This document shows, one piece after another, positions 33,163 through 45,800 of a DNA stretch of 64,000 bases; position 1 is the stretch's first letter, and every line of letters begins with the position of its first letter. Made by a program: the position numbers and the translations under genes. The notes under the pieces are model-generated. The model saw nothing but the letters and a program-made list of their open reading frames with translations, was not told the origin of the DNA and ran no database searches. Location of the stretch: positions 87,439,207 through 87,503,206 of the forward strand of contig OY755039.1 of the NCBI GenBank assembly GCA_963576565.1, read 5' to 3'. The DNA comes from Aspidapion aeneum. Its lineage: Eukaryota > Arthropoda > Insecta > Coleoptera > Brentidae.

Positions 33163-35642
33163 CGGAATGGGACAACTGGGCGCCGCCAACTCGGCGCCGC
33201 CAACTGGGCGCCGCCAACTCGGCGTCGCCAACTGGGCGCCAGGCCAACTCGGCGCCGGGCCAACTCGGCGCCGCCAACTGGGCGCCGGCCAACTCGGCGC
33301 CGGACTAAAATTTTTTTTTTTGATAAAATGTGTGGATGAAAAATAAAATATATTATTTATATAATAACATTTAAAAAAATCCTTTACGCAATTTTTTACA
33401 AGCTTTTATATTTAGCTTCAGATATTCTGTCTAGCTAACTATCTATCAAATTTTGTGAAGCGTTTTTGACACACTTCCCATTATCCGATTTGGATGAAAT
33501 TTGGTACACACGTAGTGGTCCCATGACAATACAACACTAAGAAAAAAATATCCTCCCACCCCTACCCTCACCCCTTCTATAGAAAAATGTGTTTTTGACA
33601 CACTTCCCGTTATCCGATTTAGATGAAATTTGGTATACATATAGTGATCCGATGACAATACAATATTAAGAAAAAAATATCCTCCCACCCCTACCCCCAC
33701 CCCCTTTCATAGAAAAATGCTTTTGACACACTTCCCATTATCCGATTTGGATGAAATTTGGTACACACGTAGTGGTCCCATGACAATACAACACTAAGAA
33801 AAAAATATCCTCCCACCCCTACCCCCACCCCTTCTATAGAAAAATGTGTTTTTGACACACTTCCCGTTATCCGATTTAGATGAAATTTGGTATACATATA
33901 GTGATCCGATGACAATACAATATTAAGAAAAAAATATCCTCCCACCTCTACCCCCACCCCCTTTCATAGAAAAATGTTTTTGACACACTTCCCATTATCC
34001 GATTTGGATGAAATTTGGTATTCACATAGTGGTCCGATGACAATACAACATTAAAAAAAAAATTTCCTCCCACCTCTACCACCACCCCTTCCATAGAAAA
34101 TGCGTTTTTGACACCCTTCCCATTATCCGATTTGGATGAAATTTGGTATACATATAGTGATCCGATGACAATACAATATTAAAAAAAAATATCCTCCCAC
34201 CTCTACCTCCACCCCCTTTCATAGAAAAATGAGTTTTTGACACATTTCCCATTATCCGATTTGGATGAAATTTGGTATACATATAGTGATCCGATGACAA
34301 TACAATATTAAGAAAAAAAGATAATGGGAAGGATGTCAAAAACGCATTTTCTATGGAAGGGGTGGGGGTAGGGTGGGAGGATATTTTTTTTAAATGTTGT
34401 ATTGTCATCGGACTACTATCTGAATACCAAATTTCATCCAAACCGGATAATGGGAAGTGTGTCAAAAACTCATTTTTCTATGAAAGGGGGTGGGGGTAGA
34501 GGTGGGAGGATATTTCTTTCTTAATATTGTATTGTCATCGGATCACTATATGTATACCAAATTTCATCTAAATCGGATTACGGATGTGTGTCAAAAACAA
34601 ATTTTTCTATAGAAGGGGGTGGGGGTAGGGGTGGGAGGATATTTTTTTCTTATTGTTGTATTATCGTCGGACCACTATGTGTATACCAAATTTTATCCAA
34701 ATCGGATAACGGGAAGTGTGTCAAAAACACATTTTTCTATAGAAAGGGTGGGGGTAGGGTGGTAGGATTTTTTTTTCAATGTTGTATTGTCATCGGACCA
34801 CTATATGTATACCAAATTTCATCCAAATCGGATAATGGGAAGGGTGTCAAAAACGCATTTTTTATGGAAGGGGTGGGGGTAGGGTGGGAGGATATTTTTT
34901 TAAATGTTGTATTGTCATCGGACCACTATGTGAATACCAAATTTCATCCAAACCGGATAATGGGAAGTGTGTCAAAAACTCATTTTTCTATGAAAGGGGG
35001 TGGGGGTAGAGGTGGGAGGATATTTTTTTCTTAATATTGTATTGTCATCGGATCACTATATGTATACCAAATTTCATCTAAATCGGATTACGGATGTGTG
35101 TCAAAAACAAATTTTTCTATAGAAGGGGGTGGGGGTAGGGGTGGGAGGATATTTTTTTCTTATTGTTGTATTATCATCGGACCACTATCTGTATACCAAA
35201 TTTTATCCAAATCGGATAACAGGAAGTGTGTCAAAAACACATTTTTCTATAGAAGGGGTGGGGGTAGGGTGGGAGGATATTTTTTTCTTAATGTTGTATT
35301 GTCATGGGACCACTACGTGTGTCAAAAACGCTTCACAAGATTTGATAGATAGTTAGTTAGACAGAACATCTGAAGCTAAATAAAAGCTTGTAAAAAATAT
35401 TGCGTAAAGGATTTTTTAAAGATGTTTTTATATAAATAATATATTTTATTTTTCATCTACACATTTTATCAAAAAAAAAAAAATTAGTCCGGCGCCGAGT
35501 TGGCCGGCGCCCAGTTGGCGGCGCCGAGTTGGCCCGGCGCACAGTTGGCCCGGCGCCCAGTTGGCGGCGCCGAGTTGGCGGCGCCCAGTTGGCGGCGCCC
35601 AGTTGGCGGCGCCGAGTTGGCGGCGCCCAGTTGTCCTAGACC
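33163..35642. mobile_element. palindromic foldback element with minisatellite arms, 10-bp target duplication
   Basis: Flanked by GGTTTTAGCA on both sides (33153-33162, 35643-35652). The outer arms are a GC-rich minisatellite (core CAACTCGGCGCCGC; 33172-33306 and 35490-35638). Next inward is a paired AT-rich block, then a ~130-bp tandem repeat (GACACACTTCCCATTATCCG) that switches orientation near 34320, so the whole 2.5 kb is one imperfect palindrome. A 9-10-bp duplication fits foldback/MULE elements. The open frames inside are by-products of the repeat. A single arm with the same sequence lies at 46110-46580. Confidence 0.8.
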
Positions 35643-35689
35643 GGTTTTAGCATGTAACTAAAAGTTTTAACATAAATGAGGGGGAAAAC

Positions 35690-36066
35690 ATTTTTTTTCT
35701 ATTAAGTTTTTTTTAATTTTGTCTAAATAAGCTAAGCATCTTGTTTAATGAATGTAGTAGTGTTTTGTTAAAAATATCCTATACTATTTTTTAAATATTG
35801 ATCAAGTTTGAGGTTATGTTTTGAGAGTTAGAAAAGAGATGTGTGCACATAAAATCGATAGAGAATTTTATGCTCTTTTTCGATAAAGTCTATGGTTTTT
35901 GAGTAAAATGCAAAAAACAAAAAAATGTACCTTTAGAGGTGGATCCCCCCTAACGGGGGGGCTAATGGCTCCCCTTCTTAAAATGTTTGTATGGGTCCAA
36001 TAAATGTTTGTGCCAAGTGGTTTGCTTTTATCACATAACGCCGTATAAATTCATGTAGGGTATAGA
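35690..36066. repeat. long inverted repeat arm (partner 30640-31100)
   Basis: Reverse complement of 30650-31000, including TGGGTCCAATAAATG, GCTTTTATCACATAACGCCG and GAGGTTATGTTTTGAGAGTT. Non-coding. Confidence 0.6.
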
Positions 36067-36093
36067 CTAAATGGATCCATGACGGATCTGATA

Positions 36094-36588
36094 CCTTCCT
36101 AGCGAGCCTATTAGCACGCTTCAAGTGAAGTTATGATAATATTATATCAGCTTTGAAAACAGTTTTTTGTAAATATCTCAAAAACTAAAGCTCTTACGAA
36201 GTTTTTGGTTATAATACAAATTATTGAGCAAAATGTAGTCTACTATATTCCGAAAACTATATATTGAATGATGCTCTGTTAAAAAGTTAGCATTTTTTAA
36301 AGTTTTTAATTGCCAAAAAACTGTCAGCATTAACGAATTTTGCCCAAAATCTAATCAGCTCGTAAGAGTGTCGAACACTATTTTACCTGAAAATTTTATG
36401 AAAATAATTTCAGCGGTTTAGGAGCTATCGTGTTACAGACAGATATACACACACAGACAGACATCACGACGATATTGCTAGAATAGGTCAAAATTCACCC
36501 AAATAAAACATTTTCGGCGTTTTCACAAAAAAACTTTTTTCGTCGAAAATAATACCTTCTCTAGCCATTGCTACGCGGGCTAGGAAGG
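36094..36588. mobile_element. complete CCTTCCTAGC-family TIR element, TA target duplication
   Basis: Starts CCTTCCTAGCGAGCC and ends (other strand) CCTTCCTAGCCCGCG, flanked by TA at 36092-36093 and 36589-36590. 495 bp and non-coding. It is the reference copy for the incomplete ones at 17424, 18790 and 19257. TA target suggests a Tc1/mariner-derived MITE. Confidence 0.7.
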
Positions 36589-36593
36589 TAAAA

Positions 36594-37890
36594 ATTGAAT
36601 TGAAAAAGCCTTAATTTTTTGGCTCGTAATAATTTAGAAAATGAATTTCGGAAATTATACGGGTACAATTTTCTACCAAAAACTGTCACCAGGTTTGCAA
36701 ATTAACTCCGAAATTTATAAAAAGTGCAACAAATTTTGGTCTGAGGGTTAATTTTATGTAGACTGGCGCTTAAAAATCAAAGTAGACTGTCAGTTGATCC
36801 AAGCTTTGCAGATGAATAGATGTGCGCTGTATTATTGTCAAGTAATAGAAGATTTTTAAAAGCGCAATAAGAACTGCGCTGCCGTCCTTACCGCTATTTA
36901 CCTATAAAATTTTCCTAGTTTTGATTAAAAAAAACCCGGAAAATAATAAAGAACGGTGATAACGGTTATTGGTTTTTTAAAACCATAAATGCTAATGAGG
37001 ATTTGCTTATAAAAGTTCATGTAGAATAATGTTATGATAACGACGTCACCAAATAATCAAAATTGTCGAAATGTTAGATAAAGCATTTAGCTTATGCACG
37101 GCAGTGCGTATGGTTTTATATCGTCAACACCAAATCCGCCCGTGGTAAAAATAAGAAATTTGCAGTAGCGACTGCTACAGGAAGGGCAACGGAGCAATGC
37201 CCTCCCAAAACTAGACAACAAGCAGTATTTTTATTTGATTTTTATAAACAAAGTTAAATCTTCCCGTACGACATGTCTAGTTCATTTTTTTTAGTCTGTG
37301 GTTAAGAAAAGGCGATTAATTGAGTAAAGTTTTTTAGCGTAAATAAATACAAGCCGGCAGCACCGCGCGGGACAGGATTTCAATTTCAATCATTTTTCAG
37401 CGTTGTATGGGTGGCTGTTCCCGCTCGGGGGCGGGAAGAATATTTGTTTTGTTGACGTCGGCCATATTCGTTGTGCGAAAACGTTCGTTGCCCTTCCTAC
37501 GTGTTGCGGGTTCTATCCTTAGTGAAGACGTATGTGTTTTTTTTTATTTGGGGTTGGTCAGTAGTTAAAAGCCTTGCCGGTTCATTGCATGTCCATTGAT
37601 TTTTTTTAATGGAAATAAATACCATCGATTATATAATTAACTGCAAATTTAAATACGTTGACATATGAACTTCGATTACAAATAAAATCTTTAGGGCCAT
37701 ATAGACCGGACCTGAAAATCCTAAAAATTAACCAAAATTTCAGTGCAAGTTATAAAAAAATTACACGATGCTGAAAACTGGTGTGTGAAAAACGAAATGC
37801 TTTTTTTTACTTTATTTTTCTTAATATGAACAATCCACAAAGTGATCCTGCGTGGGTGGCAAAGGGAATATGTGCTATCAAGCACTTTAG
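36594..37890. other. non-coding; one GC-richer patch
   Basis: No gene was recognised. The stretch at about 37350-37520 is richer in CpG than its surroundings and could be a promoter or 5' leader of an element or gene, but no start codon context or coding frame follows. Confidence 0.35.
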
Positions 37891-37900
37891 TGAAACAAAG

Positions 37901-38596
37901 TTTTTTTTTTTTTTTATTTGTCAAACACACTGTGTTTTTTTTATTACAATCTAGTCAGTAAGACTAATTAGCTATTTTGTTTTAACTTAATTTACTAGAA
38001 AAGTCAGATTGAAACTTAGGGTTCACTCAACAGTTCTCCCCGCTTTGTTTAGTCTGTAACTCACAATTGTGTTGTGTTTATAGCATTATTTTGTTTTATG
38101 TGTAATTCACTTAGTTTACTAGCTCAAACGGCTTCACTCTTTTTAGTCGTCGAACTAGAATAGTATTGTCTAGAAACTGAATTGCTTCCACATTCACATG
38201 CCGATGGAGTCTATCTTCATGGCTTTTTGCGTACTTTTTTATAGTCTCTGCTACAGTTTCGATTTTTAGATCTCGATGAAGGTCACTATTTCGAACGTAC
38301 CAAGGTGCATTCACAATGTTTCTTAATACTTTATTTTGAAATCTCTGTACAACTAGAATGTTACTCTCTTTAGCACAACCCCATAGTTGAATACCATATG
38401 TCCATACTGGTTTCAGTATTTGTCTATAAAGCAGTAACTTATTATGAATTGTTAAATTGGACTTCCTTCCAATTAGCCAGTTCATTTTTCTATACCTTAT
38501 CTCAAGTTCTTCTTTTTTTTTCTTAACATGTGCTTTCCAGCGCAATTTGGCATCAAGTGTCATACCTAGATATTTTGCCTGATTCGAATATGGTAA
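37901..38596 (-). mobile_element. 5'-truncated Jockey-type retrotransposon with target duplication
   Basis: The frame 38111-38563 and its continuation to 38595 read AKYLGMTLDAKLRWKAHVKK, then KLLLYRQILKPVWTYGIQLW and VLRNIVNAPWYVRNSDLHRD, the end of the Jockey RT protein. The 3' end is a poly(A) tail (T run at 37901-37915). TGAAACAAAG flanks both sides (37891-37900, 38597-38606). Severe 5' truncation is usual for target-primed insertion. It is inactive, but the terminal frame is open. Confidence 0.85.
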
Positions 38597-38606
38597 TGAA
38601 ACAAAG

Positions 38607-39655
38607 TAAGTGCTACTTTTTTAAATAACCACATAGAATTTTCTATGCCAGGCAAGAATTATATTAGGTGCAAATTGAATAGTGCCTATAAATAGGCATA
38701 TACTTAGTAGGTTTATAGACGTTTACAATTCTGTGTGATTTTTGAGGTTGCTCTACGGGGCCATGATGAGTCTGAAACTGGTCCTAATCCGAGCACTTTG
38801 CGCGTGGAGAAGAAGGGCGAATAGACTTTATATATAAACAAATAAACTAAAAACTACACCAAGTAGTTAAATAAAGTTTTCTCAACACAGAGGCCGTTAT
38901 AGACCAATTCGATATTTGTCTTATTTTTAGCTTTTTTTTAGTAAGTATACGGTCAGTGGTCACCAACCTTTTTGTTGACTGGGCCAATTTTAAAATAAAA
39001 AAAAACTATTTACCAATTTATTATCGAAAACAATATTTCTATGATGCATTCTATAAAAAAATACAAAAACCTAAGATTTTTATCAAAAATAAAAAAAGTC
39101 AAGCAAATAAAAATATTTTTAAATGTGATTTTTGCACATTAATATTAAGGTTTTGTCGTCTAAGTGTGTTTTGGTTGTTTAATTTAATCATATTGTCAAA
39201 CCTGGCGTGCCACTTTAAAGTCATGGGTGTACCCGAGCCCCCCCTAAGCAAGATTTTTTTAGATATTTTCCACATATTTCATGAATAAAAAGATAAAATA
39301 GCATAAAATACGACATCATGAGGTTCGGGCCCATCTCTAAAAATGTTTGTTCAATAAGTAGTTTTTTAAAACACTAATTTGTAAAAGAAACAAAAAAATT
39401 GACAAAAAAAATATTTTTGAAAATCATACTTTTTTAAAAAGTACTTTTAACTTACACACTTAAAATTCTTTGAGTTTTTCCAAAAACTAACTTATAAAAA
39501 AAACTTTAAAAAATAATTTAAAATTAGAAAAAAGCAGTTTTTAAAGCTTGTTATTTAAAAAGCTATTTCAAACATTTTGAAAAATTATGTAAATCCAAAA
39601 AACCACTTTTTTAGGGAATTTCCTCTATACATTTTTTAATTTAATTATATGTTGT
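38607..39655. other. non-coding, AT-rich
   Basis: A hAT-like left end (CAGTGGTCACCAACCTTTTT, from 38955) is visible, without a clear right partner. On the - strand ATTAAA lies just after the stop at 39656 and may serve as polyadenylation signal for the transporter gene. Confidence 0.4.
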
Positions 39656-39888
39656 TTATTCTTGGATAATATGAAGAATAGCAAAATACGTTCCTGAACA
39701 CGAAACAAAAAATGAGAACACCATAATGGCAAGATCTTTAAATAGGATCCAGTTAAAGCGTCCCCAATCGCTCCACCTGGATACTAGATCTAAAGATGCA
39801 GGAATCAAGAGACCCAAAGTTCCCAGAAAAATTGCTCCAACGATGTCAATCAAAGGTCCAAGATTTTGACCCGCTGCAGCAGCAATAC
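39656..39888 (-). CDS. PAT-like gene, alternative C-terminal exon 2
   Basis: Acceptor TTTTTTTGTAG. Reads GIAAAAGQNLGPLIDIVGAI and continues with membrane helices different from exon 1, ending SGTYFAILHIIQE at TAA (39656-39658). It accepts the same phase as exon 1, so it can replace it directly. An ATTAAA signal follows. Roughly 40-45% identical to exon 1 by eye. Confidence 0.8.
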
Positions 39889-42800
39889 CTACAAAAAAAA
39901 GAACATTCACTAAAAGTTTCAATCAAGGGTCACCATTTGGTAATTCCTGGTTTTATTTATCATCTATCGTCATAGTTCAGGCAAGATACAGGAAAATTCA
40001 CTTTCTAGAAGCATTTTATATTACTTTTTGGCAAATGGACAATTCCCCCTATTTTGACCCCGCTGAATCCGAATATCCCTGTTGCCAACTCGAAATATTG
40101 ACAGGGGCTGAGATATTCAAGATGGCGGCCAAAATGAGGGCGGAATTTTAAATTGCCGCTGGAAAGCCCAAATTGTCACAGGTGTACATTCAAAATATAT
40201 ATTTGTATAATTAAAAAATAATAACATATTATTTTTTTTTAAATGGCTGCAAAAACCTCCAAAAACCCCCCCAGACCCCCCAAAATCTTAGTTTGAGGTT
40301 TTTTCAAATTTTCTTAAAAACTAAGCTTCTAAGAGAAAAATGTATAATACACTTTATTGTAGACAATAAAATTCCCTTTTCAACGTGGTTTAACTTAATA
40401 AAGTTAGACTAATAACAAGCTCTCCAGCGGCGTCCGTTAATTGAAGTAATAAAAAAAAGTTGAAAAAATACCTATGTTTTTTCCAAGATTTATTTAATTT
40501 TTTTCAAAACTAAGATATACAGAACACCGTTTATTACATTTTGGTATACTCAATAAAATTTCCTTCAAGATGACGTGTAACATGATTAAATCGGTTTTAT
40601 AAATAAAACTTCAGGGGCATCCGTAAATTAAATTAATTTAAAAAAAACAGAAAATAAACCATTTTTGTTACACGTTTTATCTAATTTTCACAAAAACTAA
40701 GCTAAGCATGAAAAAATTTGTTCTACACTTTTTTGTAGACAGGGAAATTGCCTTTTTAAAGATGTAAAACTCGGTGGAGTTTGACTTATATCAAACTCTC
40801 CAGCGACGTCCGTCAATGGGGGTGATTTCAACGAATCATTAAAAAAAAACATGTTTTTCATACGTTTTGTTCAATTTTCTTAAAAACCAAGCTCTTTATC
40901 AAAAAATGTGTTCTATACCTTGTCATAGCCAATAAAATTTGCTTTCAAACGATGTATAACAAAGTGGAAGTTATTTTATACTTACCGCTCCAGTGGTGTT
41001 CTTCATTTAAAGAAATTATTTAAGATCAATCCAAACTAATCAATTTTGTGTCTTATTAGCTTTTCGGTCGATAATAAAGAGCGGCGGATAAAAGGTCGAA
41101 AGTACAAAAGGTCGAAAGTACAAAAGGTCGAAAAAATAAGGTCGACAGTACAAAAGGTCGAAAATACAAAAGGTCGAAAGTACAAAAGGTCAAAAGTACA
41201 AAAGATCAAAAAACAAAAGGTCGAAAGTTCAAAAGGTCGAAAGTACAAAAGGTCGAAAGTACAAAAGATCGAAAGTACAAAAGATCGAAAGTACGGCCAC
41301 TTTATTTTAAGTTCCATATGCTTAAAAACATAACCAAAAACACCTGTGTCAAAGTTACTACTGTTACTTTCTGCACAAAAATATTGCTTAGGGGGGGTCA
41401 TGGCCCCTATGCCCCCTCCCCTTATAACCACCGGTGTGTTTTTGCTTTAAAGAACTTATTTAGATAAATCAAAATATCTAATCTAATCAAAAAACAGTTT
41501 ATTTTAATTTGGAAACATTTTATTTTGGTAGGTATAAATTACGAACCTTTTTGAAGTATTTATCATAACATTAACCTCACTTTGTAATATATCATTTAAA
41601 AAGAAATTGTCTTATCCTCAATAAAGAATAAAGGCACATTTTTTTCTGAAAATCTTAGTTAGAAAATATATTTAAATATGCAATAGAAACTGATTATTTT
41701 AGTTATTTTTGAAAATAAGTTTATATTAGTACGCCCCTGAAGCCTTAAGTATGGCAACAACTTGACATTTTAATAAAGTTTTTAAAAGAAAATGTTATGT
41801 TCTACAATAAAGTATACTACATATTTTTTCCTAAAAAGTGAAGTTTTTGAGAAAATTTTGAAAAACCTATAATAAACATAGGTAAATCAAAAAGAATGGA
41901 CAAATAGGTGAACCCTATTTTTCATTCTACGAGTGAACGACAGCGAACCAAGGAAACTAAGTCCATGGCGGGACGAAAACGTCCACCGGTCTATAAGGTA
42001 GAAAGACTTATCGTCACAGTTCAACCTGACCATGCTATCACCGTCTCCACGGTATCGGTTCCGGAACCGAAAACAATGAGTTAAGCAAGTATAAAAGGCA
42101 AAGTTGCGAAGACTGTTTTCGAGAAGCCGACAAACAGTCAACATCTCCTGAAGATGCCATCCACTCGAGATGGCGAAACGTCGAGAACGAATTTCCAAGG
42201 ACGACGGCCGAACAGCCCGAAAGCACGCCCACCATTGAACGATGGCCGCGTTTTCAAAAAAAAATTGACCTACTATTTTTTTTCAAAATAATTTTTATTT
42301 CAATTTATTGCTTTTATTCTAATACACGACTTTACCCAATTTCATATTTTTACTGCGTATTTTAAAAAAGTTATTATCAAAAAAGTTAAAAAAATTGCCA
42401 ACTTTGATGCTCTGTATCTCGACAAACAAAGAGTTTTGACTCGTGCATTACAGGAACTTTTTTATCAAACATGACCTCCTCTATCACCTGTTGCCCTATG
42501 GCAGTTATGGGACACCCTGTATAAGGTCAATTTCTATATTTCGCTGATAAAAAACAGCGAATGTTTAAAGTCCAATAACTTTTCTATTTCTTGATAATTT
42601 TTATTACAGAGGCGCACTTAAAAGAATTTCAGGGGGGTGAAAAATATATGTTTTAAAGTATTCCGTCATTTTGAATTTTGTACAAAAATAGCTCCTGACA
42701 TAAAAAAAACATCAAATCTAAGGTACTTTTTTCAACGACACAAAAAAATTTAATTTTAGACTATTTTTAAGGAATTTAAAGGCATGTAGTTAAGTTTTTT

Positions 42801-45800
42801 TAAGGAAAAAAAATCAAACTTAGGTAGTTTATTTTTATTATTGGAAAAAAGTTTTATAAAAAATGTACATTACGTTATGTGCACAAAATAAAATCATTCT
42901 TTTAAGCTACCCTAGCAACACCGGACGTTTCAGGGACGTACTTTTTAGAAAAGTAAGTTTTTAAAACGTTCAAAATGAAACGCATAAAAAACTTCCACTT
43001 TGGAAGGAGGTTTTAGAAACGCGCTAGTCAGGACGTTTTTAAAATATACTTTTTAGATCTATTAGGGCCCTAATTTCGGCGTACCTAAAAAGTACGTTTT
43101 GAAAACGTCCCAAAAAGTACGTTTTTAAAACTTCCCGAAAAGTACGTTTTTAAAATTTCCCGAAAAGGACGTATTAAAAACGCGCTAGACAGGACGCCTT
43201 CAAAATGAACTTTTAAGGTCCCTCACATTTCTCTTACCAGAATCATCATCATTATAAGCTGATCAGAAAAACATAAATTTAAAATTTTTCTACCATACTC
43301 AGATGTGAGTGGAGTAAAGTTTTAGGAGGGCCAAAATATGAAAGAGCCCAATACGTAACGGCCCATACCAAGGGGCCCGGGGCCTAGACGTTGTGTATAG
43401 GCCCTGGAACGTTTTTAAAACGTCCCTGAAACGTTTCTAAAACGTCCCTTAAACGTTTATAAAACGTCCCTGAAATGTTTCTAAAACGTCCCTGAAACGT
43501 TTTTTAATTATCCCCTGAAACGTTTTTAAACGTTCCCTAAAACGTTTTTAAGCGTTCCCTGAAACGTTTAATGGACGTCCCCTGAAACGTTTTTTAAACG
43601 TCCCCTAAAACGTTTTCTAGACTTCCTTGAAACGTTTTTGTATGTCCACGAAACACCGAACCGAACCGAACCGAACGTTTCAGAACGTCACTGAGACGTT
43701 TATTAAACGTTCCCAAATTTTGCTGAAGGTATAAAAAATTAAATTTGACAAACGTCCGAAAAACGTTTTTTTAAAAAGACCCACAAAAACGTTCCAGGGA
43801 TCTTCCAGGGACCTCTACGGAGCCAGAGGGTCCTAGGCGTACTTTGTTAAAACGTCCTCTAGGTCCGAAATGGGCGTTTTAAAAACGTTTTTAAACGTAC
43901 CTGTGTTACTAGGGTAAAGAAGCATTTCTAAAAAATACGCATTCCTGTTTAGGCTGGTAGGCAAAAGTTACCCTTTCTACTTACCAAATGCAAGAAGACA
44001 GAAGTTAGTAGTTGTTAGTAGAAGCTGTTGTAAAATTATCAGTAGTTTGGTTAGAGTTAAGCATATTTTTAATAGCATTGGTACTGCCGAAAATTCCAAC
44101 AGCAATAGAAAATCCAATAATGCCTAATCCTTTCAAAATCCACAAAATTCTAACTAATCCTGTGGAATGCCGACAATCCATCACCAACCCTATGACAGCC
44201 GGAATAAAGAGACCCAACATTGAAAGGAAAATGGCGCCAACCAAATCTATGATAGAATCAAGATGGTTGCCAGCCGCAGCAGCTATAGCTAAAAGAGAAG
44301 GTTAGAATGTTTGTTAGTATTGAGTTAGTTTAATGAAAGAAAGTTTTATACCATTCAACATATTATAAATAATACGAGCGCCTGTAGAGAGGAAAACCTC
44401 AGCACAAATGATAACACTGCCTTAGGCACCAGCACAGGTAGCCTTGCATTTCACTAGATGGCCTTGTCAATCATCTCTAGATTTCAAAATAACTTCGTAT
44501 ACCTGTTGTAAGTAGTTTATCTATCTATCATACTAAGCTTACGTAATTTAATCTGAATCTGAATCTCGGAAAAGCGAGCTTCGTATAGGGCTGTCTAACA
44601 AAACATATGATCACATCCAAGATGTCTTCCATAGGACAAACCAACCGATTTCCCATAAGCCGTAATGTTAACAAAAACGTAAATTTTACAAAAATGACAG
44701 GAGCTTTAGTCTCAAAAATGATTCAGTTTTAAGAACGGATCCTTTGTGCATATGGGAAAAATAAAGGGACCATGTTTTCTTCAAGAAAGTAGGTTATGTT
44801 TTTGTTTATTTTGGTTTTTTTAAACTTTTTTTCTAGTTTTTTTTTACTTAATTTGAATTTTTACATGGGCGCATCAAGGGGGCGGGAGTTTTAACACAAA
44901 CAAAGAAAAATTAAAATGCGGATCCAAAATGGCAGATTTTCTTATTTATGCACCAATATTCATCAAATATAGAACTTGGCAGTGTTTCAACTCGCTGAAT
45001 ATGATTTTTGACTCAAACTCAAAATGGCGGATTTCTTTATTTTTAAACCGATTTGTCTCAAACGTGAAAGTTTGTTTTCAAATGACGGATGGAAAATGGC
45101 CGATTTTTTTATTTATGCACCGATATGTATCAAATATCAAACTCATCAATAATTTAAAATGGCGGATCCAAGATGGTGGACTTTGCTGATTATCATTTTT
45201 GACTTAAACTCATAAAAAAATCAAAATGGCGAATCCAACATGACAGACTTTTTTATTTACTAACCGATTTGTCTTAAGCTTAAAATATTACATTTCTTGC
45301 TTTAAACTTGAGTTATATTTTGTATTAAGCTATAAAAGTCTGTCATTTGCAAGTGTGAGTCACAACTTGTATTAAGTGACCTTAAGCACTGCAAACTTTC
45401 AAGTTTGAGACAAATTCGTTGAAAAATAAAGAAACCCACCATTTTGGATCCGCCATTTTGAATTTTTTATGAGTTTGAGTCAAAAGTTCTATATTTGATA
45501 CATATCGGTGCATAAATAAAAAATCCGCCATTTTCCATCCGTCATTTGAAATTAAGTGCTTTCAAGCACTGCAAACTTTCACGTTTGAGACAAATCGGTT
45601 TAAAAATAAAGAAATCCGCCATTTTAATTTTTTTTAAGTTTTAGTATAAAACTGTATTAAGTGATCTCAAGCACTGCAAACTTTCAAGTTTGAGACAAGT
45701 CGGTTTAAAAATGAAGAAATCCGCCATTTTGGATCCGCCATTTTAAGTTTTTCATGAGTTTGATTCAAAAATCCTAATCAGCGACTTGAAACACCACCAA

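Noticed and set aside
33025..33339. Open frames through the GGCGCC minisatellite on both strands
   Set aside because: The 13-14-bp unit lacks stop codons, so the frames are a by-product of the repeat.
33446..35356. Several open frames rich in GGYFFLN-like words
   Set aside because: They are translations of the ~130-bp tandem repeat in the foldback body and change direction with it.
37835..37900. THAP-like exon ending at GTAAGT after the Jockey insertion
   Set aside because: GICAIKHFSE has C-x3-H rather than C-x2-H and no other THAP landmarks are near.
41036..41431. Open frames with repeated FDLLYFRPF or RSKVQKVE
   Set aside because: They translate a 16-bp minisatellite without stop codons.
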